Assembly: GCA_028455995.1 (NCBI GenBank) | Contig: JABELC010000004.1 | Coordinates: 1,674,001-1,738,000, forward strand | Direction of reading: 5' to 3' | Origin: Scleromitrula shiraiana | Taxonomy: Eukaryota > Ascomycota > Leotiomycetes > Helotiales > Sclerotiniaceae | Length of the DNA: 64,000 bases | In this document: in pieces, positions 48,016-59,716 of the stretch | How positions within the stretch are numbered: position 1 is the stretch's first letter | Layout of the letters: each line of letters opens with the position of its first letter | Position numbers and translations under genes: made by a program | The notes under the pieces: generated by a model | What the model saw: only the letters and a program-made list of their open reading frames with translations | Databases searched by the model: none | Told to the model about the DNA's origin: nothing

Positions 48016-48921
48016 CCCTACGGTATCACGTATTCAGGGAGCGAACCTGAATAGAATTCAATGATTTCCCTAAATGAATTTCAGGAAATCGACCATTTTA
48101 GTGTTTGAGCATATTAAAACTTCAAATATTGATGTACTAAATTTGTAATTAATTAAAAATTGAATTTTATATAATATAAATTAGTCTTAAAATTTAAATT
48201 CAAAGATTAATCTTAAATAAATTTTAAATAAATTTCGATTAGAATTTATCGATTTGAAGTTATATCTAAAATAGTTTTGTTGTTAATTTTATATTATAAT
48301 TATAAAGTTATTTAATTTTTTAATAGATTTTTATTGGTTAAAGATTTATTTAATCTTTTATTAATTTAATTTAATTTATATATATAGTTTTAGATTATAA
48401 AATTTTAATTATTTTTAATTTAGATTTTATTTTTTATGAATTAATAATTTTATTATTTTAAAAAAAATGATTTTCTATAAGAAATTATGGAATTTGAAGG
48501 TATATTTATATTACTTTTTAATATATTCTACTAATATTAGCTTGAATATATTAATAATAATAAAAATGCGGGGTAATCTTAATATATTAGTTAAATTAGG
48601 AAATAATGAAGCATATCAATTATTAGTATATATTAATTTTATATACAAATATAATTTTGTATACAAATATAATTTTATATATAAATATAATTTTATATAT
48701 AAATATAAATAAAAATACATTAATTTTATATATAAATATTATATTAATTTAATTTTATATAATTACCCAAAATAAACCCAAAAATCTAGATTGAATTTAT
48801 ATTAGTAAATAATCACTCCCCGAAAATCAACTTATAGTGTAATTGAAATTTCAATTATAGTATGAAAATTTCTTTCCCTGAATGGTATTCAAGAAATCCT
48901 TGAATACGTGATACCGTAGGG
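48016..48921. mobile_element. AT-rich element with perfect 21-bp terminal inverted repeats
   Basis: The left end CCCTACGGTATCACGTATTC (plus A) at 48016-48036 is the exact reverse complement of 48901-48921. TTC lies immediately outside both ends and could be a 3-bp target duplication; TA inside CCCTA is an alternative boundary. Just inside both ends are repeated TTCAGG/TGAAT motifs (48040-48090 and 48875-48900), like subterminal transposase-binding sites. The 700-bp interior is almost only A and T, with tandem ATATAAATATAATTTT-type units at 48645-48715, and contains no transposase. It is best read as a non-autonomous DNA transposon, with an interior that may have been mutated by RIP or made of simple repeats. 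Confidence 0.82.
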
Positions 48922-51437
48922 TTCTAGACCAATCTCTCACCTTTTCTCGCTGCCTTCCCAATTATCGAAAATCATACTCCAATGAGCAATATCTCTTCCA
49001 TGTAGAATAAAGATTAAATCTCCGTACTGAAGTTTTCTTCTACCTCACATAAATCCAACATTCGACTTATCGAGAATAACACAAACACCAGTGTCAAGAT
49101 CTACTGGTCGATTATAAATCGGAAAAGTGTGGCGCTGAATATTATGTATGACACTATACGGCAAATCCACGAGTTACCCTATCGAAAGGCTCAAAAACAT
49201 ACAGGGAGACGATGGTAGTCGTGATTTCATTGAGGGTTCTAAATGTTTGATTTGAGCTTGTAAATATAGTATGAGATTGATGTGCCAGAATTAGGCCACA
49301 CATACAGCCGAGTTCAAACATTATCATATCGTACCAAGTCCCCAATTTGCTGGGTAGGTATTATTCATGAATCAAATCCATAGTGCAGAGCAATTGGGAG
49401 TGAGTGAGTAAAGATGGATTGAAAGTTATAATTTTCCCGTCCGGTATAAATTGTTAGTCAGCCATATTTTCACCTCTACACATATTTTAGCCCCCAACCC
49501 CCTAGGTTCTCTCATGCGTTCAATTTGTCCAACAGCAGCCTTGGAGATGATATGTGTTATATTGAAAAGAGGATGAATATCCGAATGTAATTATGGGTAG
49601 GACGTCAGGATGGAATGATGGATTTATTAATCAGCTTTTGGTTTTAGTACACCAGGGCATGTATTATAATAGCTAGCCGGCTAGCTCTTATTAGAACCCC
49701 CTCTGTACGCAGACAAAAGTAAAAAACGCTAACGCTAACTCTTCCAGCTAAACTTAACCCACCAGACTCAACTTGCTTGATGACTAATTGATTAACCAAT
49801 ATTTGACAACCAAATGTTCGATAATTTACATCGTTAAGATATCTCATATCTACCTTGGTAATGCATGACAATAATAAACAGTGTTATTTTATTTGGCAAA
49901 GGGCAAAAATGATATGCTTTCTTAATGGTATATATACGTCTTAGAATGTACAGGGGGCATGTGTAGGAATACAAACCGAGTCAAATGTACCTATCATAAT
50001 AATTAAGAAGTAGACTTCAATTAATCAATCAATTCAACCACAAATATACGAACGAACTAGACATGCTAACACTGAAGAACTACTACATCAGCAATACCAA
50101 TCCAACCATCATTTGAAAAACTCTCAACCAACCAGCCAGCCAGTCACGCAGCCTTTTAATCAGCTCGCCAAAGCCCATCCATCATACGGTAATCTCTCTT
50201 TCCCAAAGAAAAAGGTGGCGGGAGATCTTCTATATAAAATCACATACACAACTTGCTATATAGCTGGAAATATAGCACGTTCTGCTCTCAACTCACTCAA
50301 ATATAATACAATACGGTATGATATATATCCTAAGCCCAAGCCCAAGCCCAAAACATTCATTCAGCGCATCCCGTCCATCCCAATAACGATTAGTTAGTGG
50401 GCGAAAAGAATTAACCATCACCATCTTGAACGACTCTACGGTGCTATCATAGGAGATTATTTCACTGTGAAAATTGTACCGGGTACGTACCCAATCGGGG
50501 ACAAAAAGAGCCTATGCGAGTGGGATGTAATAGTAAGCATCTGAACTTGAACGATGCGGGTTTTTTCAATCCAATCCAATCGGATTCATGGACATGCGTA
50601 CACCGCATGCGGGGGGCTTATTTTACGGTTCTCATATATATGTACAGGATGTGCAGCGATCGAGATTTGGGCATAGGGCATTCACAAATTATACCTGATC
50701 GAGATCGAGATGATGCTGTGCATGGGCATGCATGCCAAGCAAGCTATAGCAGTAGCAATGTAGTAAATTACAACAGAGACTTTTGGCAGGTATCACATAT
50801 CAGAAATAAATTGGGACGCTATCGAACATCAATATACATTAATGTCCTACGATTATTCATATATTCAAAGAAGAGGAGGTTATGCACAGCTCATTGAATA
50901 TGGTCTCAGTCGAAAGCTGAAAGGTGCTTAAAGTGCGGAGTATGCCACACAGCCAAGTATCAAGACTTTGGTTTGATTCGAAAAGTCGCGTATGACGAAC
51001 TCTCAAACCCAATGATATCTTCCTTTATACGATTCTTGGTTCTCATATGCGTATATTCGTGCATATCATGGAAGCTATAACTATTGTATATTAATGCCTT
51101 TAGGGATTTGTGAGGGCACGACGGATGGGTGTATAATATTGATTAGATTAGAGAAGGAAAGCGGGGTATGAGTTAATATGTGCCAGATGCATAAATCGGA
51201 GCATGAAAGGAGTAAGTCGGACAGCAATTGCGTCTACGCTCCGTAGAATCATGCCGGAAACTATTCGAAGCACATGGTCTGAGATAATCAACCTACATAT
51301 ATATGAGGGGATTTTCTACTGCTATCAGATCAGCCATTTTTGTAAAGCAAAATTTTCATCGTTCTGATCGACAAATCGCTGGAAGATACTCAAACATCAT
51401 TAGTTGTCTCCAATTTCTACTTGTCCCTTTCATAAAT
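48922..51437. other. Long intergenic region without a supported gene
   Basis: About 2.5 kb. A CCCAAG repeat lies near 50330-50350. A 127-codon ORF at 50514-50897 and a 94-codon frame at 50113 (no ATG) have no gene-like context. The final 140 bp encode an in-frame N-terminal extension of the next gene that may be leader. Confidence 0.45.
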
Positions 51438-52859
51438 ATGTCGACATCGACGACGAACGCAACCCGAACCTACGGTGACATCAAGGTCACTTTGACATAC
51501 GATTATGAGTTTTGCTGGGCGGACACCGGTACTGGTGCTGCTAGAGCCGTCACTTTCTGGCACCCGCTAAACCAGGGAGATATGCGTCCCTTGGGCACCG
51601 TCGGTGTCGCCCACTACACTGACATCAACAAGAAACAAGCTACCCTCCTGGTAGGGCCAGCGACTGATAAATCAAATCCCGCCGTGAAATCCCCAACCGG
51701 CTACACACAAGTGTGGACTTCCGATGGGATGGACGGAAAGTACGATAATTCTACCTGGAGACCCATTCCTCCGCCGGGATATGTGTCAGTGGGCGATGTT
51801 GTCTTTAATTGTTCCAAATATCCATGGACTCACCAGCCTGAGCTTGACGCTGTCTGGTGTTTGCGAGCTGATCTTGCGAGGCGTGCCCTCTTCCGTCCGG
51901 CCGAGTTTTGGGATGATGGGAGGGGCGGGGGCAAGTACGACTGTAGCACCTGGGAAATAATTCCAGAGCCCGTTGTCGGTATGGGTGACAAAAACATCCC
52001 CGTCCATGCTGGCACCTTCCGAGCACATCAAGCGTACACTAAGCCCACTTCATCCTTGGCTTTGGTTCCTTTACTGCCTTGTGAGAACAATTACAAAAAG
52101 TTCGACTCGGCGGTTCCTAAGATCTCGGAAACTTCGATTCCCACCACAGGAGATGAATACTCAAACACGGAACAGTGTCGTGTTGTTTTACCCTTCACTT
52201 CCTTTTTCGACAATAAAGATGAGAGGAGTCTTGACTTTATTGATGATCCATTTTGCGAAGTGGCTAGATCAATCGCATGGAAAGTTGAGGGTGTTTGGGT
52301 GAATGGCGGTGAGGGTTCATACTCGCGTAGTAAGGAAATAAAGTATGGTATCAGTCAATCCCAAACTCAGTCAATGGAACACAAAGCTGGTGTTGAAAGT
52401 AAGCATATCTCGTTTACTAATCTTACCCTCCCCAACAACCAATTCTGTTTCCATTCTCAAAATTTACATTTGTGTTCCTTTGAGCTTAAGCATGCATATA
52501 TTCTGTGTCCTGATGCGGCCCTGATATCATCGCCTTCTTCGTTATCCTCTCTTGGAAACAATTACTGAGTTTCAAATCTTTTAGTTTCGGCCTCTGGTGG
52601 CATTGGATTCGTAAATTTCGGCATCAGTCTTAATTACCAATTTACCTATAGAAAATCATCTTCATTCACCGAATATAAGGAACAAACGGTCACAGAAAAA
52701 TTCGAAGTCCCAGGGAAAAGTGCAACAGTTTTGTTTAGTAAACATATCTGGGTAACGGCCTCGCGATCTGATGGAGGTCAGGTGCTGAAAGAGCTCGAAA
52801 TGGTAGCAAATGACGATGTATATTTTGCTGGATGTTCAATTGAATCTACATCTGAATAA
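51438..52859 (+). CDS. Vps62-like protein with beta-rich, possibly pore-forming, C-terminal part
   Basis: Exons 51438-52398 and 52585-52859 give 411 residues from MSTSTTNATRTYGD. An ATG 135 bp upstream (51303) is in frame but adds an uncharacteristic 45 residues. Residues about 15-230 show the Vps62/DUF946-type pattern: WADTGTGAARAVTFWHP, PPPGYVSVGDVV, LDAVWCLRADL, then FWDDGRGGGKYDCSTWEIIP. The end (SASGGIGFVNFGISLNYQFT, TEKFEVPGKSATVLFSKHI) is Ser/Thr-rich amphipathic beta sequence like that in aerolysin-type or insecticidal-crystal-type proteins; this resemblance is by eye only. There is no signal peptide. It stands alone in a gene-poor stretch, which may point to a niche-specific or transferred gene. 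No disruption is visible. Confidence 0.7.
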
Positions 52860-54340
52860 GTCTTGGATGTTGGACTTTCTCCTACTTCTGGGTTAAGCTG
52901 TCGAAAATGTTAGTTTGTCCACGGTTTGATTCTTTAATAACAAGGAAATAATGAAAAGGAGACTTCCTGTTTTCTTTTTTTTTTACTCCGTTATGCATTA
53001 TTTTGAAGATTCAAATATGCTGAGGGAAACATGAAGAAAAATGGGGAAATTTCGATTATATAGCAGGTTTATGTGACTTCAACATCCATATTTATCTAGT
53101 CATCTGTTTCTAGGGGCTGTATTAATCTGCGATCTAAAACCGTGTTAAGATGTTCAAGAAGATTTTATGTCCACACACTCAATTTGCTATCATGTATATG
53201 CTGTGGTCTGCAACATCTGTAGTGTTCCAAACTAACCTCTTATGTTTTTCGAATACAGAATTTTTCGATGATCTACAATATTAATCTTCAATTGGCAGAT
53301 AGGATGAGGGGTAAAGATAGTCTTAAAATTATATGCCCTTTCGATTCGAGATTCTAAGAGATCTGTTTGTAATATAGTTTAAGTTGATTGTTTTGATAAT
53401 ATTGTTATTGAAATATAAGGAGAAAAAGTATGGTAAATTTAACGTATAATAATAAATAAATGGTTCGATATTCGATATTCAATGTTCAATGTTCAATGTT
53501 CAACAAATTTATATATTTTGCTGACTAAGCGTAGATAGGCTTATTTAATACACACGGACTATAATTTAGCCACTTGAAGCGTCCATGAGCTACAAGGATT
53601 CCCTGCTTTCACTCCAGTATCGTCGCAATTTTGTGGGCGTAAGCTATGAACCTTTGAATCTTGGAAGGTAATAAGGTTCTTTGAAAGGATTGAAAAATGA
53701 TGAGATGAATATAAAGTTGTTACGGTAATAATATGGTAATATTATGGTAATAATATGGTAATAATACGGTTGTTCATTCAAACTTCCCCACATTTGCTCA
53801 ATTTGCTCAATTGCTCAATTGCTCAGCTGTACTCGTACCTCACTCAATTCAACCATAACCAAATTATTCTTTAACATAACATAATTTGAAGATATACTCA
53901 AAATCAAAGGAATTCCATCATGATTCTATTAAATCTTTCTATATATTTTTTAATCTAATATTCATTTATTAAATTTCCTCTACTAGTATCTTGTTCTTAA
54001 GAAAATTATATTACAAGAATTATTATTAGTTTTTGGAGAGTTACTTTTATTAGCCAGCATTCACTTCTTTAAGTTCAACAACTCCCCCTCACCCAGTAAC
54101 TTCAAATTCCAAAAAGGTCTCCAACCTCAATTCTCAAGTCACACCAAATTTATTATAATAACCACATCAAGGAAAATAAGAGAAGGATTCTATATTCTCT
54201 AAATAAACCAGCACAATACCCACATACCTACAGATACACATATGTTGACACAGCCAGAAACTCGGAATGAATAACTATTGAATATAATTATTGAATCACA
54301 CGACCTTAATTCATCGATCAATATCAATATCAATATCAAG
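52860..54340. other. AT-rich intergenic region with short repeats
   Basis: Contains (GATATTC)/(AATGTTC) repeats at 53465-53502, GGTAATAATAT repeats at 53724-53768 and CTCAATTTG/CTCAATTG repeats at 53796-53824. The last 300 bp include the SNF1-beta leader with three ATCAAT units before the ATG. No gene was seen. Confidence 0.5.
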
Positions 54341-55915
54341 ATGGGGAATACACCTTCAACGAGCACGAGGCCACATACTTCGGCATCAGCACATCATTCA
54401 CACTCTCCTTCACCTTCCAGTCATAGTAATGACTCATCAAAAGCATCATCAACTCGCAGAGATCCTAGGAATTTAATTCATTCACAGAGGACCGCAGCAA
54501 GAGCAGAACCATCTTTAGCACAAGCTCATGGTTCAAATGTCACACACCGCCCACGCAACTCCCAATCATACCCCGCCGCACAGTTCAATAATTCATCGCC
54601 GGGCTCTGGTTTTAATACACCAAATCAAGACCCTCAAGTCATTGCGCATCCTAAAGATGAACCAGAATTAGAAAAGATCAATGTGAGAGATCAACCATCT
54701 AAGCCGGTCGATGTTCCCATGCCCTCATCAAATTACGATACGAAATCATCAAGATCTCATTCGGACTCACTATCAAGATCTCAATCACAATCACAATCCC
54801 AATCTATTGAACCATCTGGTCCACCGTTACAAGACATGTCTTACCATCTAACGCGGCCCCCAAGATTACCACTCCCAATTGAGGAGGAGGTGCATACACC
54901 AGGATCACCAATAATCGCGCCTACAGATGATATCAATGCGCCTGTATTGGACATAGAGAGCCTAGATAATGATCCACTCCCACGGCGATCTTCCGCACTT
55001 AGCAACACAACCATAGACGAAGAAGACGCTGCAGAGCTTGATATCGATAAAACAAAAGCAACGGTACCCACAATATTTGAATGGAGAGAGGGCGGAGATA
55101 AAGTTTATGTAACTGGTACAATATTTCAATGGAATAAGAAGCATAGGTTGCATACGGTGTAGGTTCAGGCTTATTTATGGATTTAATGTTCTAGAATCAT
55201 TTAGTTAATGTCATACTAACAATTATTAGAGATGCAGAGCCGGGAGTTTCGAGGGCAACTATACATGTACGACCTGGAACTCATCATGTTCGATTTATTG
55301 TTGATGGAGCCATGAAATGTTCAACAACCCTACCTACAACCGTCGATTTTGGCAACAATCTAGTCAATTATATCGAAGTCAGTGCAGATGATATACCCCG
55401 CGATGAAACTACCGCAGAGATTCCCAGCGAACCGATAGGAGGAGCTGTCAACAAAGCTGATATTCCTCAAACTGAGCCTGCTGTCGCGGAGGATAAGGCT
55501 GCACAAAAGCCTGTTTCGAAGATGAAGCACGCCGTTCCTGGAGGTCAATATACGCCAATCATTCCACAATATCTTGTAGATATGGAGAAACCAGAAGATT
55601 CTGCAGCATATCAATATGCAATTACTGCCATCGAGAAGCTTCCATCTCCTCCTACTTTACCTGGTTTCCTAGGAAAACCAATTTTGAATGCCGCTACTCC
55701 AATGAAGGATGATAACAGTGTATTAATTTTTCCGAATCACACTGTTCTTAATCATTTAGCTACAAGCAGTATTAAGAACGATGTTCTTGCTGTTTCTGCT
55801 ACTACCAGATATAAGAGAAAGGTATGATTGAAACTTGAGTTTAATTCAATTGATGTACTAATTTTACCTCTAGTACGTCACGACGATTATGTACAAACCT
55901 TCAGTGGAGGAATGA
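54341..55915 (+). CDS. SNF1/AMPK complex beta subunit (Gal83/Sip2-like)
   Basis: Exons 54341-55158, 55230-55821 and 55874-55915 give 483 residues. The start MGNTPSTS is an N-myristoylation signal, as in Sip2 and Gal83. A long Ser/Gln/Pro-rich disordered part follows. The carbohydrate-binding (AMPK1_CBM) domain spans about 241-323 (VPTIFEWREGGDKVYVTGTI, HVRPGTHHVRFIVDG, LVNYIEV). The ASC/AMPKBI domain spans about 380-483 (YTPIIPQYLVDMEK, LPGFLGKPILNAATP, LIFPNHTVLNHLATSSIK, RYKRKYVTTIMYKP). The protein scaffolds the kinase and gamma subunits and directs the kinase to targets and membranes during glucose limitation. Start chosen at 54341 rather than the upstream in-frame ATG because it gives the myristoylation motif. 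The last exon is only 42 nt. Confidence 0.95.
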
Positions 55916-56635
55916 GAATATAAGCCAGACAATACGGACGGGATCCTATAAATTTTAAAGCTGGTTGATCTGGATATCAACATGAGCAATCCATTATATC
56001 ATGTAATAATCTTGCGAGTAGGCTTGCTTGCTACCTTTACATTAATGGTTGACCTGTTTAGGCACCTGTTGTAGGAAATTCAATGCAAAATACCACAATT
56101 AGTAAACTGTTCACTTCTGGTGCTCCCATTGAAAATTTTATATATGGCCCATCTAGCTGATTCCTCAAAATGCTTACTGTATTGCCCATCCTATCCTATC
56201 CTATCCCATCCCATGAGCCTATTTATAGTACACCCCACGAGCCACAGTTGACCGATAAGAACCCCTCCCCGCCTTCCATAGCGATAAGAAAAATTTCCTC
56301 CACTTTAAACATTTTTTTTTCTAGCATCGCGCGCAAATCATCCATAACCCCGCCATCCGTCGTTCGATCCCATCTTCCTGAAATTTAAATTCAAATTTGA
56401 AATTTCCAATTGCATATAATTGAATTGTTGACTTTTTACATTTCTTCCTGCTACACTGAATAATCGATATTAAAATCTGAACCCAAGAACTACCACACAG
56501 TCTACGATCCAAGCAGCCAATTCCAATAACCTCTCTCTGCAAACCAAGCCCCCCAAATACCATCAACATCCCCGCTCTCCACCTCTCCCCAATCCGACAA
56601 ACAAACAAACAAACAAAGATACCCCCTTCTCGAAA
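55916..56635. other. Intergenic region
   Basis: Contains TATCC/CATCC short repeats near 56188-56212 and an AAACAAAC repeat just before the next ATG. It holds the FAP7 promoter. Nothing else was seen. Confidence 0.5.
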
Positions 56636-57495
56636 ATGGGCCGCACACTGCCCAACATAATCGTAACCGGCACACCGGGAACGGGAAAAACGACGCACTG
56701 CGAGGTACTGGCGGAGAACACGGGACTCAGGCATTTGAGTATTAATGAGGTGGTTAAGGAGAAGGGGTGTCATGAGGGAAGGGATGAGGAGTTGGGGAGT
56801 TGGATTGTTGATGAGGATAAGGTTTGTTTGTTTGTTTGTTTTCTTCTCCTGTTTGGTTTAGGTTTGATTTGGGGGATTTGGGGTTGGTTTTGGTTTTCAT
56901 GGGGAGCTTCGGTGTGATAATGGAGGGATTGGAGGGACTGGGAAGGCTGGGAGGGGATGTGAGGATGGATTGGAAAGAAGTTGGCTAATGATATGGTGAT
57001 TGCAGTTACTAGATGAAATCGAAGAAGAGGTAAAACAAGGAGGATACATAATCGATTGGCATGCGTGCGATTTATTCCCCAAGAGTTGGATTGATCTTGT
57101 TGTTGTGTTGAGGGTGGATTCTACGTTGCTTTATGATCGGTTGAAGGCGAGGTATGATTTTTTATCTTTACTTTCATTTATGGGTGGGGATTCTGAGATT
57201 GATATATTTTAATATGGCATGGAGGAAAGAAAAGAGAGATTTCAATTATATTATGAGAGTAACATTGGCTAACAAGTGTGTAATAAACGAAAACAGAAAC
57301 TACCCTGAGAAAAAGCTCCAAGAGAATCTAGACGCAGAGATCATGGAAGTATTATTAGAAGAGGCGAGGGAGAGTTACGATGAGGAGATAGTGGTTGAGT
57401 TGAGGAGTGATACGAGTGAGGAGATGGAGAGTAATGTGGAGAGGATAGAGGGGTGGATTAAACAGTGGAAGAAGGATCATGTTGAGGATGCTTAA
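56636..57495 (+). CDS. FAP7: Adenylate kinase isoenzyme 6 / FAP7 homolog
   Basis: Exons 56636-56821, 57006-57151 and 57297-57495 give 176 residues, the normal length. The Walker A motif GTPGTGKT lies at residues 12-19 in the context PNIIVTGTPGTGKTTHCEVL. The lid and NMP regions follow: LSINEVVKEK, GGYIIDWHACDLFP, VVVLRVDSTLLYDRLKAR, YPEKKLQENLDAEIMEVLLE. In yeast FAP7 is an atypical adenylate kinase/ATPase that works with uS11 in the last cleavage step of 18S rRNA maturation. Both introns begin GTTTGT or GTATGA and keep frame. It is convergent with HAM1, with only about 120 bp between the two stops. Confidence 0.95.
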
Positions 57496-57619
57496 TATGA
57501 GGAGAAAGAGAAAAAAGAAAAGAAGAAACGAGAGATTATTTTGATGATCTTTGTCTTTTGTTTGTCTGTCTATTTGGTTGGTTGGATTAATCTATTGATT
57601 GGGAAAAGAAGTTCGAAGA

Positions 57620-58632
57620 CTATGCTTCTTCTTTCAACCAGGTCTTTAGTTTCTCGAGCGCACGGAATCGATGTGAGATTTTGTTTTTCTCAACTTTGTC
57701 CATCTCGGCGTATCTTTGAAGGGGTGTTAATATTGCTTTTATGGCGTAATGGGGACAATGGAATAGGGATGGAAAAAAGAAAAGCAAAAAAGGGGAAATC
57801 AGAAACTCACGTTTGACCTTCATATTCAAATATAGGATCCCAACCTATTCATTCGTATATTAGTATCCATTGAAATCTCCAAGTCATATAATCTCATCTC
57901 ATCTCCTATCACAAGGATAAACCTACCAAAATTCGCCGGACCTCTCGCCGGTACGATTTTGCCCTAGTAAACATTAGACACCCATTCTTCCTGAATTTAA
58001 AGGTTAAGAGAAGCAAGACATACATCAGTTCTCCCCTGGAAAATAATCGGCTCGTGACCAGGACCTTCACTATACGCAAACGTACAGACGGCTTGTGCGG
58101 ATTTATCTTCGAATCCGACGAGCATATCGTTTAGACCTTTGTGGCCTAGGGCATCTAGGAACCATTTTCTATGGAGTAGGGGGTTAGTATGGGGTGGTGG
58201 ATGGATACATGGATTGGTCTGTGGAAGGTAGAACTTACATGTAAGGACCGGGAAGTTCTTTGAGTGCATTGAAACATAGACATGTATCTTCGACTAGCAC
58301 GGGACCTTTGATCTATAGAGCCTCATCAGAATACGAACTACCCATTCTCTCCCACTTATTCCTATGCATATCTCAAACTTCAAAAAAGAAAATCCAAACC
58401 CGAATTCAAAAACAAAAAAAGAGAGAAAGAAAAAAAGGAAAAAAGGAAAATTTACAATATCAGCAGCCCTCCGACACTTATCCCTCGAAATCTCCTCAAT
58501 AGTCCCCTGAATCTCCACAAGATCGAGAGCTTGACTTTGAAGATTTATACCCGTGTCGCTTAGGATGGCGTGAACTTCTTTGAGTTTGTTGGCGTTGCCG
58601 GTTATGAAGTTGAGGGTCTGGGGGGGTGACAT
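57620..58632 (-). CDS. HAM1: Inosine triphosphate pyrophosphatase (HAM1)
   Basis: Six exons (58632-58456, 58312-58239, 58168-58024, 57963-57927, 57844-57811, 57713-57620) give 186 residues with every junction in frame. Family motifs: TGNANKLKEV at 11-20, LVEIQGTIEEISRDKC, VEDTCLCFNALKELPGPYIK, ARGPANFGWDPIFEYEGQT (across three exons) and the C-terminal SHRFRALEKL. The enzyme hydrolyses ITP, XTP and their deoxy forms and keeps deaminated purines out of nucleic acids. Two internal exons are very small (37 and 34 nt), and six exons is a high count for this short gene. It is head to head with the small membrane-protein gene at 59068. Confidence 0.96.
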
Positions 58633-59067
58633 TGTTGGTTAGTGAGGAAGGGGAAGATTTTGTAGATTGTGATGGGGGGTTTTGTTGGAAGTGACGTGAA
58701 GTGTATAGGTGAAGTAGATTAATGGGTAGCGAAAGAGCTCTGGTGCTAAGAGCTTTCCTAGCGGGGTAGATGTACTGCGCGAAAGCCACAGTAGTGGGGT
58801 GCCACACCAAAGCTTGGTGTGGCTTTACCTCTCTGTGGCTTACATTATAACATAACGAATCCTTGACACTTCAATGTTCATCCAAAACATTCATTCATCT
58901 CAAAAAGCATGTGAAGCCAGAGGATGATATTGTTAGCAATTCAATCCAATTTAATTCACAATCCACAATTCAATTCACATGACAATCATAATACAAATCT
59001 CAAGTAAATTCTCTTCATTTGTGATATCCTACATTCAATCCCCATAAATTGAGCTCCGTTATCCACA
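58633..59067. promoter_or_regulatory. Divergent promoter region with nested hairpins
   Basis: A 435-bp spacer between two divergent starts. It contains a 10-bp perfect stem, GCCACACCAA (58801-58810) / TTGGTGTGGC (58814-58823), with a 3-nt loop. Around it lie AAGCCACAG (58783-58791) and CTGTGGCTT (58833-58841). The arms share the AGCCACA core, so alternative pairings exist. Function unknown. Confidence 0.7.
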
Positions 59068-59658
59068 ATGGAAGTTCAAATTATGACTTGGCTCTCAATG
59101 ATAGGAAGCACGTTTTATTATCTGCTCTTGCCAATCAACTTTATTTTTAGCTGGTTGTTGGTTATTTTGGGGGCCACTTTCGCTCGACTACTACATTTGG
59201 GGAACTATATAATATCTGGTCTTCTTCTACCATTGAGAGTTTTGGCTAAATTCGAGGCAAGTGACTCTCATGAGAAGCCCCTTGATGCAACTACGTTGTA
59301 GTGTATGTGTATTGCTGACAAGTCAAATATCTAGACCATCTTCATATTCTTGGGATCTGCTGCCCTGGTTGGACTAGTCACTGGCTCGATTTTACACCTC
59401 ACGTCCAGTGCTTTTGTTTCGTTGCTTAATTTGACTCCAGTGCCTGAAGAAACTGGACGCTCTGCTGCTTCGGTGCGCGCGGCAAGAGCACAGAAGCAAG
59501 TCAATGCGAAACCTGATTCTTTGAAGTGGAAAATAGATCCATCGGTGGAGAAGAAATATACTGAATGGGTGGAGAAGGATGGTGGGAAGAAAAGGGATGA
59601 GCAAGGACTGTTGGCGCAAACGATAATTGAAGAAGACGATTCTGAGGATGGTTTCTAA
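59068..59658 (+). CDS. Small multi-pass membrane protein with GC-AG intron
   Basis: Exons 59068-59256 and 59335-59658 give 170 residues. Three hydrophobic segments lie at about 13-36, 44-60 and 64-83 (GSTFYYLLLPINFIFSWLLV, YIISGLLLPLRVL, TIFIFLGSAALVGLVTGSIL). After these come a conserved-looking RSAASVRAARAQKQ stretch and an acidic tail ending EEDDSEDGF. The intron starts GCAAGT, not GT; phase and frame on both sides allow no GT donor, so this is a GC-AG intron. I do not recognise the family; it may be an ER membrane protein, but nothing shows that directly. It ends 58 bp from the convergent KAE1 gene. Confidence 0.75.
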
Positions 59659-59716
59659 GAGGAAAGAATCCAAATATATCCCCATACGAAAATCCACAAC
59701 AGCTTTAGATGCGATT

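Noticed and set aside
48467..48712. 81-codon ORF in the AT-rich element
   Set aside because: It is produced by tandem AT-rich units and has only Ile, Tyr, Asn, Lys and Leu-type composition.
50514..50897. 127-codon ATG-started ORF
   Set aside because: No domain, no leader context and irregular composition; could be chance in a 2.5-kb gene-free stretch.
59257..59301. Short form of the membrane protein ending at 59301
   Set aside because: It would stop before the conserved-looking second half; a GC-AG intron joins both halves in frame.
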